Below are positions 53,742 through 63,796 of a DNA stretch of 64,000 bases, piece by piece (position 1 is the first letter of the stretch; every line of letters starts with the position of its first letter). A program made the position numbers and the translations under genes. Location: positions 243,123-307,122 of the forward strand of contig NZ_CADIKF010000001.1 of the NCBI RefSeq assembly GCF_902859875.1, given 5' to 3'. The notes under the pieces were generated by a model that saw only the letters and a program-made list of their open reading frames with translations, was not told the DNA's origin and searched no databases. The DNA comes from Paraburkholderia solisilvae. Lineage in GTDB: Bacteria; Pseudomonadota; Gammaproteobacteria; Burkholderiales; Burkholderiaceae.

Positions 53742-54854
53742 CTAACGTTTGCTTGCGTAACGAACTTCTTCCGACATGCGGCGGTAAAACGATTCCATAT
53801 AGGTGGCCGCACGGGCGGACAGGAGCGGGTCCCCGGACGGTTCAATGCCCGCCGGCAAAATCAGCGGATCGAAATCGATATTGCGGCAACGCCCATCGAT
53901 CTGCGCCTGCGCACTCTCGACCACCAGCGTGCCGGCATCGACGCGCAGGCGATCGGGCGTTTGCACCCACAGTTGCGTCGAATCGTCGATCGCGTCGCCG
54001 GGCCGCGCGACTGCGAGTATCAGATGCCAGCGCAACGGACCCTGCCGAAGCGTGTTGACGAGCCGGTGCGCGAGAAAATCCGGATCGCGTCGCTGTGCCG
54101 CGGCAACGGGCTCATAGGCCACCTCGGGCACCATGCTCCAGCGCACGTATTGCGAAGTACCGTCCGCCTTCACGAAGCGAAACGCACTGACGCCGTAGTA
54201 CGTCGCGTTGTCGAAGCCCGACGACGCCGGATGCGTTCGCGTCCACGCGCGAAAGGCGCGCGCCTCCGGATGCTGCGCCTCGAACTCGGCGACGCGCGCC
54301 GGGTCCGGTTTACCGGTTCCTTTGTCCTCGCGTTGCGCTGCGAGTTCCGCGACGAACTCGTCCGGCGTCCTGACCGAAAAGATCGGCACCGAATTCATTG
54401 CGGTTCGCCACTCTTCGCCGTCCGGCACCGCGAAGCGAAGCGCAAGACTGCGCAATCGCGATTCGCCGTCCGCGACGGACGGATTCGTGCCGGGCACCGA
54501 GAAGCGTCCGACGATCGGCACCACGCCCGGCGCAAATACGCGGGCACGCGAAAGTGCGGCGCCTGCGCCGTTGCTGTCGAAGTGCCCGGCAATGCAGATA
54601 CCTTTCGCGTGATTGCGGCGAAAACCCGGGTGCGGGCCGGTGGTCGCCTCGAACGCGTTGACGACGCGCGTGGCGGAAAGCGGCGCGCGATGCACGGGCC
54701 AACCGACCCAGCCCGCTGAAAAAGCATATGCGAACGAAATCCCGCCGATCGCGACGACGATGATCGCGTAGCGCAGCAGAAGCGATGGAGAGGCCCATCC
54801 TGCGCTCGACGCGCCGCGCAGCACTTGGTTCAGGTACTCGAGCGTTTTCGCCAT
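53742..54854 (-). CDS. catalase-related peroxidase, membrane anchored
   Basis: This 370-residue haem enzyme of the catalase-related peroxidase (SrpA-like) family has one N-terminal span (about 26-47, LLLRYAIIVVAIGGISFAYA), putting the catalytic domain in the periplasm. The catalytic His is in RNHAKGICIAGHF. It is shorter than true catalases and lacks a full clade pattern, so peroxidase activity on organic substrates is more likely than dismutation. It starts an operon-like unit with the ECF and anti-sigma genes, 144 bases apart, a known arrangement for this family. Confidence 0.88.
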   Translation of the reverse strand: MAKTLEYLNQVLRGASSAGWASPSLLLRYAIIVVAIGGISFAYAFSAGWVGWPVHRAPLSATRVVNAFEATTGPHPGFRRNHAKGICIAGHFDSNGAGAALSRARVFAPGVVPIVGRFSVPGTNPSVADGESRLRSLALRFAVPDGEEWRTAMNSVPIFSVRTPDEFVAELAAQREDKGTGKPDPARVAEFEAQHPEARAFRAWTRTHPASSGFDNATYYGVSAFRFVKADGTSQYVRWSMVPEVAYEPVAAAQRRDPDFLAHRLVNTLRQGPLRWHLILAVARPGDAIDDSTQLWVQTPDRLRVDAGTLVVESAQAQIDGRCRNIDFDPLILPAGIEPSGDPLLSARAATYMESFYRRMSEEVRYASKR

Positions 54855-55214
54855 CAATAATTTCCAGCCTGGCCCGGCCTTCAGCGCCTTGAGTGGCCCG
54901 TCGTCAATTCGTGCGGGAATGCTCGAGGCGACCTTCAGACGCTTACGCGCGCCAATGAAGCGGATAAGCGTCGGTAAGCGCAATCAAGCGGGCCAGTATA
55001 GCCGAGCGCCGCCTTTACTGCAGCCGCGTCAGCGCATTTCAATTAGGGCTGGAATTGCGGCGGACGAATGTGATGGATGGCGAATGAATCAGGTCATTAA
55101 GGATGCTCAGGCGCTTTTGAATTTCACGCGCGGCGCGTTCGCTTTTGGCTGGCCTTGTTTAGCGATATGGTCGCGCGTGTTTAGTTGCCGCGGCTTCGCG
55201 CCGCGCAGCGATTT
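54855..55214. other. gap between peroxidase and trpC genes
   Basis: About 360 bases without a supported gene. It holds the peroxidase promoter and the trpC 3' end. No repeat or terminator with a T tract was seen. Confidence 0.4.
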
Positions 55215-56006
55215 TTATTCGCTGAAGAAAAGTCGCGCGAGTTCCGCGCCCGGGTCTGCAGCACGCATGAAAGCCTCGCCGACGAGGAACGTGTCGACGC
55301 CCGCGCCGCGCATCCGGTCGACGTCGGCGGGGCGCAGAATGCCCGACTCGGTGACGACGATGCGGTCGTCCGGAATGTCGCGCAGCATGCCGAGCGTTGT
55401 GTCGAGCGTCACTTCGAACGTGCGCAGATTGCGATTGTTGATGCCGACAAGCGGTGTCTTGAGCGTCAGCGCGACGTCGAGCTCTTCGCGCGAGTGCACT
55501 TCGACGAGCACGGCCATGTTCAGCGAATGGGCAAGCGCTTCGAAATCGCGCATCTGCGCGGGTTCGAGCGCCGCGGCGATCAGCAGGATGCAGTCGGCGC
55601 CCATCGCGCGCGCTTCGTGAAGCTGATACGCGTCGACCATGAAGTCCTTGCGCAGCACGGGCAGTTCGCATGCGTTGCGCGCGGCGGTGAGATCGGCGGC
55701 GGAGCCCTGAAAGAACGTGTTGTCGGTCAACACCGACATGCATGCGGCGCCATGCCGCTGATACGACGCGGAAATCTGCGCCGGTTCGAACGGATCGCGA
55801 ATCAGCCCCTTTGACGGGCTCGCTTTCTTCGCCTCCGCGATCACCGCGGGCAAGCCGCTCGCGTGTTTTGCGCGCAGTGCGCCGACGAAATCGCGCACCG
55901 GCTGCGCCGCGCCGTCGCGCTGCAGGACTTCGATCGGCTTCGTTTGCCGGCTCGCGGCGATTTCCTCGCGCTTGACAGCGATGATTCTGGTCAGAACATC
56001 GGACAT
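55215..56006 (-). CDS. trpC: indole-3-glycerol-phosphate synthase
   Basis: This 263-residue TIM-barrel enzyme closes the indole ring in tryptophan synthesis. Active-site segments: [43 protein letters not shown] and VTESGI. In Burkholderiaceae trpC is normally in a trpEGDC cluster; here it stands alone between stress genes and a molybdoenzyme locus. It may be the only copy, moved from the cluster, or a second one. Confidence 0.95.
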   Translation of the reverse strand: MSDVLTRIIAVKREEIAASRQTKPIEVLQRDGAAQPVRDFVGALRAKHASGLPAVIAEAKKASPSKGLIRDPFEPAQISASYQRHGAACMSVLTDNTFFQGSAADLTAARNACELPVLRKDFMVDAYQLHEARAMGADCILLIAAALEPAQMRDFEALAHSLNMAVLVEVHSREELDVALTLKTPLVGINNRNLRTFEVTLDTTLGMLRDIPDDRIVVTESGILRPADVDRMRGAGVDTFLVGEAFMRAADPGAELARLFFSE

Positions 56007-56247
56007 GGTGGACTCGTTGGCTTCAAGGTAAATCGTGAACTGGCCGTCGATTCATTCGGTCGGCGCCCTGAGTGTCTGAACAGCCGTCGCGCACCCGATA
56101 TTCCGATGGAATTCGCTTACTGACCGCTTCTTCTCGTATTGCGTACTCCGTTTCGCGTGACGCGAAAGGAGACGCTCATTCATCCGCGCCATGCGCGGCC
56201 GCAATGGAATGGCGCGACACATCGACGCGATTCGTCAGAATAATATG

Positions 56248-57066
56248 TCAGGAGCCGCTAAACCAGTTGTAGCCCTGGTCTTCCCAATAGCCGCCCGGAT
56301 ACTCGTTGGTCACGAAAATGGCCGCGATATGCTTCGGGTTCTTGAAGCCGAGCTTGGTCGGCACCCGTAGCTTGAGCGGGTAGCCGTATTTGGGCGGCAG
56401 CGGCGCGTTGCCGAAGTCGAGCGTGAGCAATGTCTGCGGATGCAGCGCGGTGGCCATGTCGAGGCTCGTGTAGTAATGGTCCGCACACTTGAAGCCGACG
56501 TAGCGCGCCGACGTGTCCGCGCCGATCCGTTGCAGAAACGTGCGAAACGGCACGCCGCGCCATTCGCCGATCGCGCTCCAGCCTTCGATGCAGATATGCC
56601 GCGTGATCTGCGACGTTTGCGGCAGCGTGCGCAGCCGCGCGAGATTCCAGTCGCTCCTGTCGGCCACCAGACCGGAAATTTCGAGCGCGTAGTCGGAGCC
56701 GTCGATATCCGGCACGTTGTACTCGGGGTAGTACGCGTTGAACGGAAACGGCTTCGTGATCTGGCTGGCCGCATAGGTCGGCGCGAGCCGGTTCGGGTTG
56801 AAGAGCCAGCCCTGCACGCGGTCGTTCCAGCGGGACATCGCCCACAACACCTTGTCGACCGAATCGCCGTCCTGCATGTTGCAGCCGGACAGCATCGCCA
56901 GCGCGCCGAGCGAGAGCGACGAGCGCAGAAAGAGGCGCCGCTGCACGCGCTCGAGTTGCGGCTTGTGCTCGGCGAGCACGATGCGCTCACGCTGCGATTG
57001 CGCACGCGAATCGCGCAAGGCGTGACCGGTATCGGCCGGGTTGATCGGTTTGCGCGGATGACTCAT
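56248..57066 (-). CDS. molybdopterin-dependent oxidoreductase (sulfite oxidase/YedY fold)
   Basis: This 272-residue periplasmic enzyme has a Tat signal (QRRLFLRSSLSLGALAML) with a possible lipobox, LSGC. The Mo-ligating Cys is in HICIEGWSAIGEW, and the SUOX-fold core continues through VGFKCADHYYTSLD and PKHIAAIFVTNEYPGGYWEDQ. YedY/MsrP repairs oxidised methionines with MsrQ; here the membrane partner is a b561-type cytochrome, so the substrate could differ. Translationally coupled to the cytochrome gene. Confidence 0.88.
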   Translation of the reverse strand: MSHPRKPINPADTGHALRDSRAQSQRERIVLAEHKPQLERVQRRLFLRSSLSLGALAMLSGCNMQDGDSVDKVLWAMSRWNDRVQGWLFNPNRLAPTYAASQITKPFPFNAYYPEYNVPDIDGSDYALEISGLVADRSDWNLARLRTLPQTSQITRHICIEGWSAIGEWRGVPFRTFLQRIGADTSARYVGFKCADHYYTSLDMATALHPQTLLTLDFGNAPLPPKYGYPLKLRVPTKLGFKNPKHIAAIFVTNEYPGGYWEDQGYNWFSGS

Positions 57067-57716
57067 GCGTCGGCGGCTCCTTCGTGAACGACGCGCCGCG
57101 CGCGGCCGGTGATCATCGACGGCAGCGTGCGCGGGACAAGAATGACGAGTGCGAGATGCACGACGACGAAACCGACTACGCCCGCCATTGCCGCGAAATG
57201 CACGCGGCGCGCGAAGTCGTAGCCGCCGAACAGATTGACCAGCCAGTCGAATTGCACGGGTTTCCAGATCGACAGGCCTGATGCGACAAGCAGCACGCCG
57301 AGCAGCAGCACGACCACATAGAGCAGCCGCTGCACCGCGTTGTACACGCCGGTTTCATGAGGCAGGCGAAAGGTCAGCGCGAGGCGGACGTCGCGCACCA
57401 CGTCGCGTGGACGGAGCGGCAGGAAATGCTGGCGGAAATGCCGCGTCGCGAATCCGTGCGCCACATAGATGAGGCCGTTTCCGACGAGCAGCCACATCGC
57501 CGCGAAATGCCACGCGAGCGAGCCCCCGAGCCAGCCGCCGACGGTCGCCCACACCGGAAAACTGAACGGAAAGAGCGGCGACGCGTTGTAGATCGCCCAG
57601 CCGCTCATCACCATGCAGACCATCGCGAACGCGTTGATCCAGTGCGTGATGCGCACGACGAGCGAATGCACGACGATGCGCGGCGCGCGCGTGCGGTTCG
57701 ACTCTTTTGCTGCCAT
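57063..57716 (-). CDS. cytochrome b561-type membrane electron carrier
   Basis: This 217-residue protein has four spans and haem-ligand His residues in VRITHWINAFAMV, LAWHFAAMW and VHFAAMAGVVGFVVVHLAL. It probably passes quinol electrons to or from the molybdenum enzyme. Its stop overlaps the molybdoenzyme start (ATGA). Confidence 0.88.
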   Translation of the reverse strand: MAAKESNRTRAPRIVVHSLVVRITHWINAFAMVCMVMSGWAIYNASPLFPFSFPVWATVGGWLGGSLAWHFAAMWLLVGNGLIYVAHGFATRHFRQHFLPLRPRDVVRDVRLALTFRLPHETGVYNAVQRLLYVVVLLLGVLLVASGLSIWKPVQFDWLVNLFGGYDFARRVHFAAMAGVVGFVVVHLALVILVPRTLPSMITGRARRVVHEGAADA

Positions 57717-57898
57717 CGCATGTACCCGCTTCGAAACGAAATGAAGAAAAGGCGAAGCCGGCGGCCGTTCCCACAGCGGGTCCGGCGGCCGGCGTTTCTG
57801 CTGCTGTGTCGCCGCGGTGATGTCCCTGCAGTCATGTTCCTGCAGTTGCGTACCCGCGGCTGCGTATCAGCGGTTGAGCACCGCTGTCGCGACGCGAT

Positions 57899-58531
57899 TT
57901 ACATCGGCGGCGTGACGCCGTTCTTGCCGGCGGAAATGAAATTGGCTGTCAGCGATCCGTCAGCTTCGTTGTGCGCAAACAGCACGACCTTCGCGCCGGG
58001 CACCAGCAGCGACGCGTCGCCCGGTTCGAGATCGACGATAGGCACATCCTCCGGCACGAAGATCTTCTTCTCGCCGCCCTTGTACTTGACGGTGATCGTG
58101 CGGCCGTCGCTGACCACGACGTTGCCGACCGTGCCGTTCGTCATCGAGCTGTTCGGGCCGAGGTCCCACGGACGATGGCCATCGCCGCTGCCGCGCATGC
58201 TTTCGGGGAAGACGTGCACCTCGAGCGCCTTCAGCGTGCCGTTCGCCTGCGGCACGGCGGCCGTGCCGATATAGCTGTTCGACTTGATCTCGGTGATCTT
58301 CGCGATCGTGACTGCGCGGATCGGCGTGTTCGGCGCGACCTTCACATCGAGATCCTTACCGTCGCGCGTATGCACTTTCAGGTCATTGCCTGCGAACGAC
58401 GTAATCGTGCCGCGTACGCCGGTCGGCTGGGCATTCTGCGCATACGCGGCGGTGCCGGCGGCGAGCAGTGCACCGGCCATCAGCGCCGGCGTGACGAGAC
58501 TGCGCATGAAACCGCGAGGAACGAGCTTCAT
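57899..58531 (-). CDS. secreted protein of unknown function, DUF5666-like
   Basis: This 210-residue protein has a Sec signal (about 1-31, LVTPALMAGALLAAGTAAYAQ) and two repeated beta-rich units: GVRGTITSFAGNDLKVHTR followed by DLDVKVAPNT, then TVGNVVVSDGRTITVKYK followed by KKIFVPEDVP. This pattern recalls DUF5666 OB-like domains. It lies 182 bases upstream of the cytochrome/molybdoenzyme genes on the same strand, perhaps in one operon, and 130 bases from the divergent response regulator. Confidence 0.75.
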   Translation of the reverse strand: MKLVPRGFMRSLVTPALMAGALLAAGTAAYAQNAQPTGVRGTITSFAGNDLKVHTRDGKDLDVKVAPNTPIRAVTIAKITEIKSNSYIGTAAVPQANGTLKALEVHVFPESMRGSGDGHRPWDLGPNSSMTNGTVGNVVVSDGRTITVKYKGGEKKIFVPEDVPIVDLEPGDASLLVPGAKVVLFAHNEADGSLTANFISAGKNGVTPPM

Positions 58532-58661
58532 CTGTTGCCTTATCAGTGGTTGAGGATTTTTCGAGCGTAATGGCCGGATTCGCTCGCGAGGGTGACCGCC
58601 GGATGACAAAAACGTCATGAACGTGATGAAAGCCGGGCATAGAATCGCGGAAGGCAAATCA

Positions 58662-59348
58662 ATGACAGCAAGCAATATGGGCATTCTCGTGATCGAAGAC
58701 GATCCGAAGACCGGCGACTACCTGAAGAAAGGGTTGCGCGAGAGCGGCTACGCGGTCGATCTCGCGCGCACCGGCACCGATGGCCTGCATATGGCGCTCG
58801 AGCAGGCATACGACCTGGTCGTGCTGGACGTGATGCTGCCGGGCATCGACGGCTGGGAGATCATGCGTTCGCTACGCGCGAAGCGCGACGTGCGCGTCAT
58901 TTTTCTGACTGCGCGCGACCATGTCAGCGACCGCATTCACGGACTCGAACTCGGTGCGGACGACTATCTGGTCAAGCCGTTTTCGTTTACCGAACTGGTG
59001 CTGCGCATCCGCACGCTGCTGCGGCGCGGGGTGATCCGCGAGCGCGATGTGTTCGAGGTGGCGGACCTGAAGCTCGACGTGCTGCGCCGCAAGGCGACCC
59101 GCGAAGGCGTCGAGATTCCGCTGACGAACAAGGAATTCATGCTGCTGCATCTGCTCGTGCGCCGTCAGGGCGAGGCGCTGTCGCGCTCGCAGATCGCATC
59201 GGAAGTGTGGGACATGAACTTCGACAGCGACACCAACGTCGTCGATGTCGCGGTGAAGCGGCTGCGCGCGAAAATCGACCATCCGTTTGAAAAGAAGCTG
59301 ATTCATACGGTGCGCAGCATCGGCTATACGCTTGACGACGGTTCATGA
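58662..59348 (+). CDS. OmpR-family response regulator (heavy-metal type)
   Basis: This 228-residue response regulator has an intact receiver ([19 protein letters not shown], phospho-Asp in [19 protein letters not shown]) and a winged helix ([18 protein letters not shown], then [13 protein letters not shown]). It is closest to CusR/CopR/IrlR-type metal regulators. GGAAGG precedes the ATG at 58662. Its TGA overlaps the kinase ATG (ATGA). The divergent secreted protein/cytochrome/molybdoenzyme unit may be its target. Confidence 0.93.
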   Translation: MTASNMGILVIEDDPKTGDYLKKGLRESGYAVDLARTGTDGLHMALEQAYDLVVLDVMLPGIDGWEIMRSLRAKRDVRVIFLTARDHVSDRIHGLELGADDYLVKPFSFTELVLRIRTLLRRGVIRERDVFEVADLKLDVLRRKATREGVEIPLTNKEFMLLHLLVRRQGEALSRSQIASEVWDMNFDSDTNVVDVAVKRLRAKIDHPFEKKLIHTVRSIGYTLDDGS

Positions 59349-60739
59349 GATTCTGGACAGCACGCTCGCTGACCGTCCGCACGACGGTCTTTTTCGCGTT
59401 GATCGCGTGCACGGTGATCGCCGCGCTCGGCGCGTATTTCTACCATTCTGAGCGCATCGCGCTCGAGCATCGCGCGGACATCGCACTGATGAGCCGTGCC
59501 GAGCACTTCAGCCGGCTCGCGCGGCAGATGTACACCGTCAACGAATTGAAAGCACGGCCGCTCCTGTTCGAATCGATGCTCGGCGCCGAGCAGGACGTGC
59601 TGATTTTCAAGCGGCCGGGCGAGCCGCCGTTTATCGACGTCAATCCGCAGCGCGTACCGGTGCCCGAGCTTGGCGATAATCGCGCGCACGAACCGCAGCG
59701 CTCCGATATCACCGAGACGTCGCTGCCGGATGGCGTGCGCATGCACTGGACGTACGCCACGACGATCGCGCGCGAGGATGGCCAGCCGGTCACGGTGATC
59801 GCGGGGCATCCGCTCGCCAGCGAGGCACGCGTGCTTGCCGAATACCGCGCGCGGATCATTCTGGCCACGCTTGCCGGCGCGCTGGCCGCGACACTGCTTG
59901 CGTACGGCGTGCTGCGACGCGGCTTTCGCCCGGTGCATGAAATTGCGGAGCGCGCCGCGCAGGTCAGTCCGACGAGTCTGTCGGTGCGCCTCGATAGCCG
60001 TCGGGCGCCGGCCGAATTGCGGCAGCTCGCCGACGCTTTCAATGCGATGCTCGATCGTCTTGCCGAAGGCTACCAGCGCCTGTCGCAGTTCTCCGCCGAT
60101 CTCGCCCATGAAATTCGCACGCCGGTCAATGTGCTGATCGGCCAGACGCAGGTGACGCTCGCGCAAACGCGCGATGTCGACGAGTATCAGCAGACGCTCG
60201 AATCGAATCTCGAAGAGCTGAACCGGTTGAGCCATCTTGCGGAAAACATGCTGTTTCTCGCACGCGTGGATCACGCGGCGCTCGCGATCGACCGCGAGCC
60301 GGTCGCCCTGGCCGACGAGCTCAACAAGATTGCCGAGTACTTCGAAGGGATTGCCGACGAGCGCGGCATGCGCTTCGATGTCGACGCGCGAGGCGCGCTG
60401 TGGGCGAACCCGATGCTGTGCCGGCGTGCGATCAACAATCTGGTCGTCAATGCGGTGCGCTACGGCGCGAGCGATACGGTGGTGCGGCTCAAAGGCGAAG
60501 AGAACGAGCGCGGCTCGATGGTCGTCGTCGAGAATGAAGGGCACATTCCTGCCGATCTGATGGCGCGTCTGTTCGACCGCTTTTATCGCGCGGATGCCGC
60601 GCGCAGCCGCTTTACCGAATCGAGCGGACTCGGGCTCGCCATCGTCAAGGCGATCATGAGTCTGCATGGCGGCACGGCGTTGGTGTCGTGTCCGGTACCG
60701 ACTGTCGTACGCTTCGAGCTGCACTTTCCGCACCGCTGA
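59345..60739 (+). CDS. heavy-metal-type sensor histidine kinase
   Basis: This 464-residue inner-membrane kinase pairs with the regulator upstream. Two spans (about 14-34 and 174-193) flank a periplasmic sensor domain, followed by HAMP, HisKA with [17 protein letters not shown], and HATPase with [11 protein letters not shown] and [13 protein letters not shown]. Layout is like CusS/IrlS. The signal (metal or oxidative stress) cannot be read. Confidence 0.93.
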   Translation: MRFWTARSLTVRTTVFFALIACTVIAALGAYFYHSERIALEHRADIALMSRAEHFSRLARQMYTVNELKARPLLFESMLGAEQDVLIFKRPGEPPFIDVNPQRVPVPELGDNRAHEPQRSDITETSLPDGVRMHWTYATTIAREDGQPVTVIAGHPLASEARVLAEYRARIILATLAGALAATLLAYGVLRRGFRPVHEIAERAAQVSPTSLSVRLDSRRAPAELRQLADAFNAMLDRLAEGYQRLSQFSADLAHEIRTPVNVLIGQTQVTLAQTRDVDEYQQTLESNLEELNRLSHLAENMLFLARVDHAALAIDREPVALADELNKIAEYFEGIADERGMRFDVDARGALWANPMLCRRAINNLVVNAVRYGASDTVVRLKGEENERGSMVVVENEGHIPADLMARLFDRFYRADAARSRFTESSGLGLAIVKAIMSLHGGTALVSCPVPTVVRFELHFPHR

Positions 60740-60982
60740 TCGCAGCGGCTCGCGTTGCCGTAATTTCCAATAAGAAACATTTCTGTGCACGCGGACGGCA
60801 TGCGCGCCCGGCTCCGGGCCGTGCTCCGCTAATACTCGGGAAAACCCTTTATTTTGCCGATTTAAAGGGTACTAATCTGCGCCACTCCCGCGTTCTGTCA
60901 TCGACCTTGCCGCGCTAAAACCCGGCGTGTATAGTCTGCGAACCGTCTTTTGTTTCGTATTGGAAATTAAAAGGGAGCCAAG

Positions 60983-62482
60983 ATGAACGCCTCGACCATC
61001 CTCGCCGAACTCGGCATTGCCGACGCGGTGCAAGCAGGCGACATCGCCGTCCATTCGCCGATCACGGGCGAGTTGATCGGCCGCGTGCCGAATTGCCCGG
61101 CGGCGCACACCGAGGCGGCGCTCGCCGCCGCGCAGGAGGCGTTCGCCGTCTGGCGCAACGTGCCTGCGCCGCGGCGCGGCGAGCTCGTGCGTCTGCTCGG
61201 CAACCGTCTGCGCGAGAAAAAGCAGGCGCTTGGCAGCCTCGTTTCGCTCGAAACCGGCAAGATCCTGCAGGAAGGGCTCGGCGAAGTGCAGGAGATGATC
61301 GACATCTGCGACTTCGCGGTCGGCCTGTCGCGACAACTGTATGGCCTCACGATCGCGTCCGAGCGTGCGGGGCACCGGATGGCCGAGTCATGGCATCCGC
61401 TTGGCGCTTGCGTGGTGATTTCCGCGTTTAATTTCCCGGTTGCCGTGTGGTCGTGGAATGCGGCGCTCGCGCTCGTATGCGGCAACGCGGTGGTGTGGAA
61501 GCCTTCCGAGAAGACGCCGCTCACCGCCGTCGCGGTCGACCGCATCCTGAACGACGCGTTGCGCGAATTCGGCGATGCGCCGGCCGGGCTCACCGCGCTC
61601 GTCACCGGCGGGCGCGAAGTCGGCGCGAAGCTGGTCGCCGATCCGCGCGCGTCGCTGGTCAGCGCGACAGGCAGCACTGCCATGGGCCGCACGGTCGGCG
61701 TTGAAGTCGCGAAGCGTTTTGGACGGTCGTTGCTCGAACTCGGCGGCAATAACGCCGGTATCGTCACGCCGAGTGCGGACCGCGAACTCGCGTTGCGCGC
61801 CATTCTTTTTTCGGCGGTCGGCACTGCGGGGCAGCGCTGCACGTCGCTGCGGCGTCTGTTCGTTCACGAGAGCGTCTACGAGCAAACCGTCGAAAGGCTC
61901 AAGCAACTGTATGCGAAGGTGCCGATCGGCAATCCGCTCGAGAAAGGCACGCTGATGGGGCCGCTGATCGACAAGGCCGCGTACGAGCGGATGCAGGCCG
62001 CGCTCGAACAGGCGCGCGCGGAAGGCGGCACGGTGTCCGGCGGCGAGCGTGTCGAAGTCGAAGGCTATCAGGGCGGCTATTACGTGCGTCCGGCGTTGGT
62101 GGAAATGCCGTCGCAAACGGCAGTCGTGCTGACGGAGACGTTCGCGCCGATTCTCTACGTGCTGCGCTACAAGGATTTCGATGCGGCCGTCGACGCGAAT
62201 AACGCGGCGTCGCATGGGCTGTCGTCGTGTGTGTTCACCACGGACCTGCGCGAAGCGGAGCGTTTCCTGTCCGCGTCGGGCAGCGATTGTGGAATCGCGA
62301 ACGTGAACATCGGACCGAGCGGCGCGGAGATCGGCGGCGCGTTCGGCGGCGAAAAGGAAACCGGCGGTGGTCGCGAGTCGGGCTCCGACGCGTGGAAGGC
62401 GTATATGCGCCGCGCGACGAACACCGTCAACTATTCGTCGGCGCTACCGCTCGCGCAAGGAATCGACTTCAATCTCGGCTGA
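60983..62482 (+). CDS. amaB: L-piperidine-6-carboxylate/2-aminoadipate semialdehyde dehydrogenase
   Basis: This 499-residue ALDH7-family enzyme oxidises piperidine-6-carboxylate or aminoadipate semialdehyde to 2-aminoadipate in lysine breakdown. Motifs: VVISAFNFPVAVWSWNAA, SATGSTAMGR, catalytic Glu in SLLELGGNNAGIV and Cys in GTAGQRCTSLRRLF. Adjacent to an amine/pipecolate oxidase, as amaB-amaA in Pseudomonas. The start ATG follows AGGGAG. Confidence 0.92.
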   Translation: MNASTILAELGIADAVQAGDIAVHSPITGELIGRVPNCPAAHTEAALAAAQEAFAVWRNVPAPRRGELVRLLGNRLREKKQALGSLVSLETGKILQEGLGEVQEMIDICDFAVGLSRQLYGLTIASERAGHRMAESWHPLGACVVISAFNFPVAVWSWNAALALVCGNAVVWKPSEKTPLTAVAVDRILNDALREFGDAPAGLTALVTGGREVGAKLVADPRASLVSATGSTAMGRTVGVEVAKRFGRSLLELGGNNAGIVTPSADRELALRAILFSAVGTAGQRCTSLRRLFVHESVYEQTVERLKQLYAKVPIGNPLEKGTLMGPLIDKAAYERMQAALEQARAEGGTVSGGERVEVEGYQGGYYVRPALVEMPSQTAVVLTETFAPILYVLRYKDFDAAVDANNAASHGLSSCVFTTDLREAERFLSASGSDCGIANVNIGPSGAEIGGAFGGEKETGGGRESGSDAWKAYMRRATNTVNYSSALPLAQGIDFNLG

Positions 62483-62535
62483 CGCGCGATGCTTGGCGTT
62501 GCCTGGCCTGGTGCGATGCCAGGTCATCGGGTGCA

Positions 62536-62606
62536 GCGCCGGGCGGTCCCGTTGGGTCTCGTTGGGGTCTCGTTGGTCATCGTTGTCATGGTTGGCAGTG
62601 TTGTCA
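62536..62606 (+). repeat. imperfect GTTG/TCGTTGG repeats between amaB and amaA
   Basis: Several irregular copies of (G)TCTCGTTGG and TCATCGTTG occur within about 70 bases. No regular period; probably slippage-derived spacer. Confidence 0.4.
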
Positions 62607-62623
62607 TCGTTGGAGCGTGACAG

Positions 62624-63796
62624 GTGAGTCAGAAAGTCGTCATCGTCGGCGGGGGCGTGATCGGCAGCGCGGTCGCGTATTTTCTGCGCGCCTCCGATCC
62701 GACGGTGGACGTGACCGTGATCGAGCGCGATCCGAGCTATGCGCGCTCATCGTCGGCGCTATCGGCCGCGTCGATCCGCCAGCAGTTCTCGACGCCGCTA
62801 TCGGTGCAGATGTCGCTGTTCGGCATCGAGTTTCTGCGCTCGATCGGCGAGCGGCTCGCGGTCGGCGGCACGCGGCCGTCGATCGATCTGCATGAAGGCG
62901 GCTATCTGTTCCTCGCGACGCCCACCGGCGTGGGGACGCTGCGCGACAATCACGCGCTGCAGACGCGGCTTGGCGCCGATATCCGGTTGCTCGACTCGCA
63001 GGCGCTCGCGGCGCGCTTTCCGTGGCTCAATACCGACGACCTTGCCGCGGGTTCGCTGGGCGAAAGCGGCGAGGGCTGGTTCGACGGGTACGGGCTCGTG
63101 CAGGCGCTGCGCAAGAAGGCGCAGGCGCTCGGCGCGCACTACATGGCTTACGACGTGACGGCGCTCGAGCGGGACGGCCGGCGCGTGACGCAGGTGGTGA
63201 CCGCGAACGGCGCGGCCTATCCGTGCGACGTGGTGGTCAACGCGGCCGGCGCATGGTCGCGCCGGGTCGCGGCGATGCTCGATATCGACCTGCCGGTATT
63301 CGCACGCCGCCGCAGCATCTTCAATGTGAGTTCGCCGGCGCGCCTCGAACGGTGCCCGCTTCTGATCGATCCGAGCGGCGTGTACTTCCGTCCGGAAGGG
63401 CAGACCTATATTTGCGGTACGTCGCCGGGCGCGGACAACGACCCCGACGACTTGCCGCTTGACGACGTCGACCACGCGCTGTTCGACGAGGTGATCTGGC
63501 CGACGCTCGCGCATCGCGTGCCGCAGTTCGAAGCGTTGCGCGTGCTTCATGCGTGGTCCGGGTACTACGAATACAACGTGTTCGATCAGAACGCGATTAT
63601 CGGTTTGCATGCCGACGTCGATAACTGCATCTTTGCGAACGGGTTCAGCGGCCATGGGCTGCAGCAGGGGCCGGCCACCGGGCGCGGCGTTAGCGAACTT
63701 ATCCTGCACGGGCGATACACGACGCTCGATCTGTCGATGCTCGGTTTCGAACGGGTGCTGGCCAACCGGCCGTTCGTCGAGAAGAACGTTGTCTGA
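62624..63796 (+). CDS. amaA: FAD-dependent L-pipecolate (amino acid) oxidase
   Basis: This 390-residue DAO-fold flavoprotein has the FAD loop VVIVGGGVIGSAVAYFL and a C-terminal FANGFSGHGLQQGPATGRG. Next to amaB it most likely oxidises L-pipecolate in the lysine route. GTG start at 62624, with GGAG 10 bases upstream. Confidence 0.88.
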   Translation: MSQKVVIVGGGVIGSAVAYFLRASDPTVDVTVIERDPSYARSSSALSAASIRQQFSTPLSVQMSLFGIEFLRSIGERLAVGGTRPSIDLHEGGYLFLATPTGVGTLRDNHALQTRLGADIRLLDSQALAARFPWLNTDDLAAGSLGESGEGWFDGYGLVQALRKKAQALGAHYMAYDVTALERDGRRVTQVVTANGAAYPCDVVVNAAGAWSRRVAAMLDIDLPVFARRRSIFNVSSPARLERCPLLIDPSGVYFRPEGQTYICGTSPGADNDPDDLPLDDVDHALFDEVIWPTLAHRVPQFEALRVLHAWSGYYEYNVFDQNAIIGLHADVDNCIFANGFSGHGLQQGPATGRGVSELILHGRYTTLDLSMLGFERVLANRPFVEKNVV

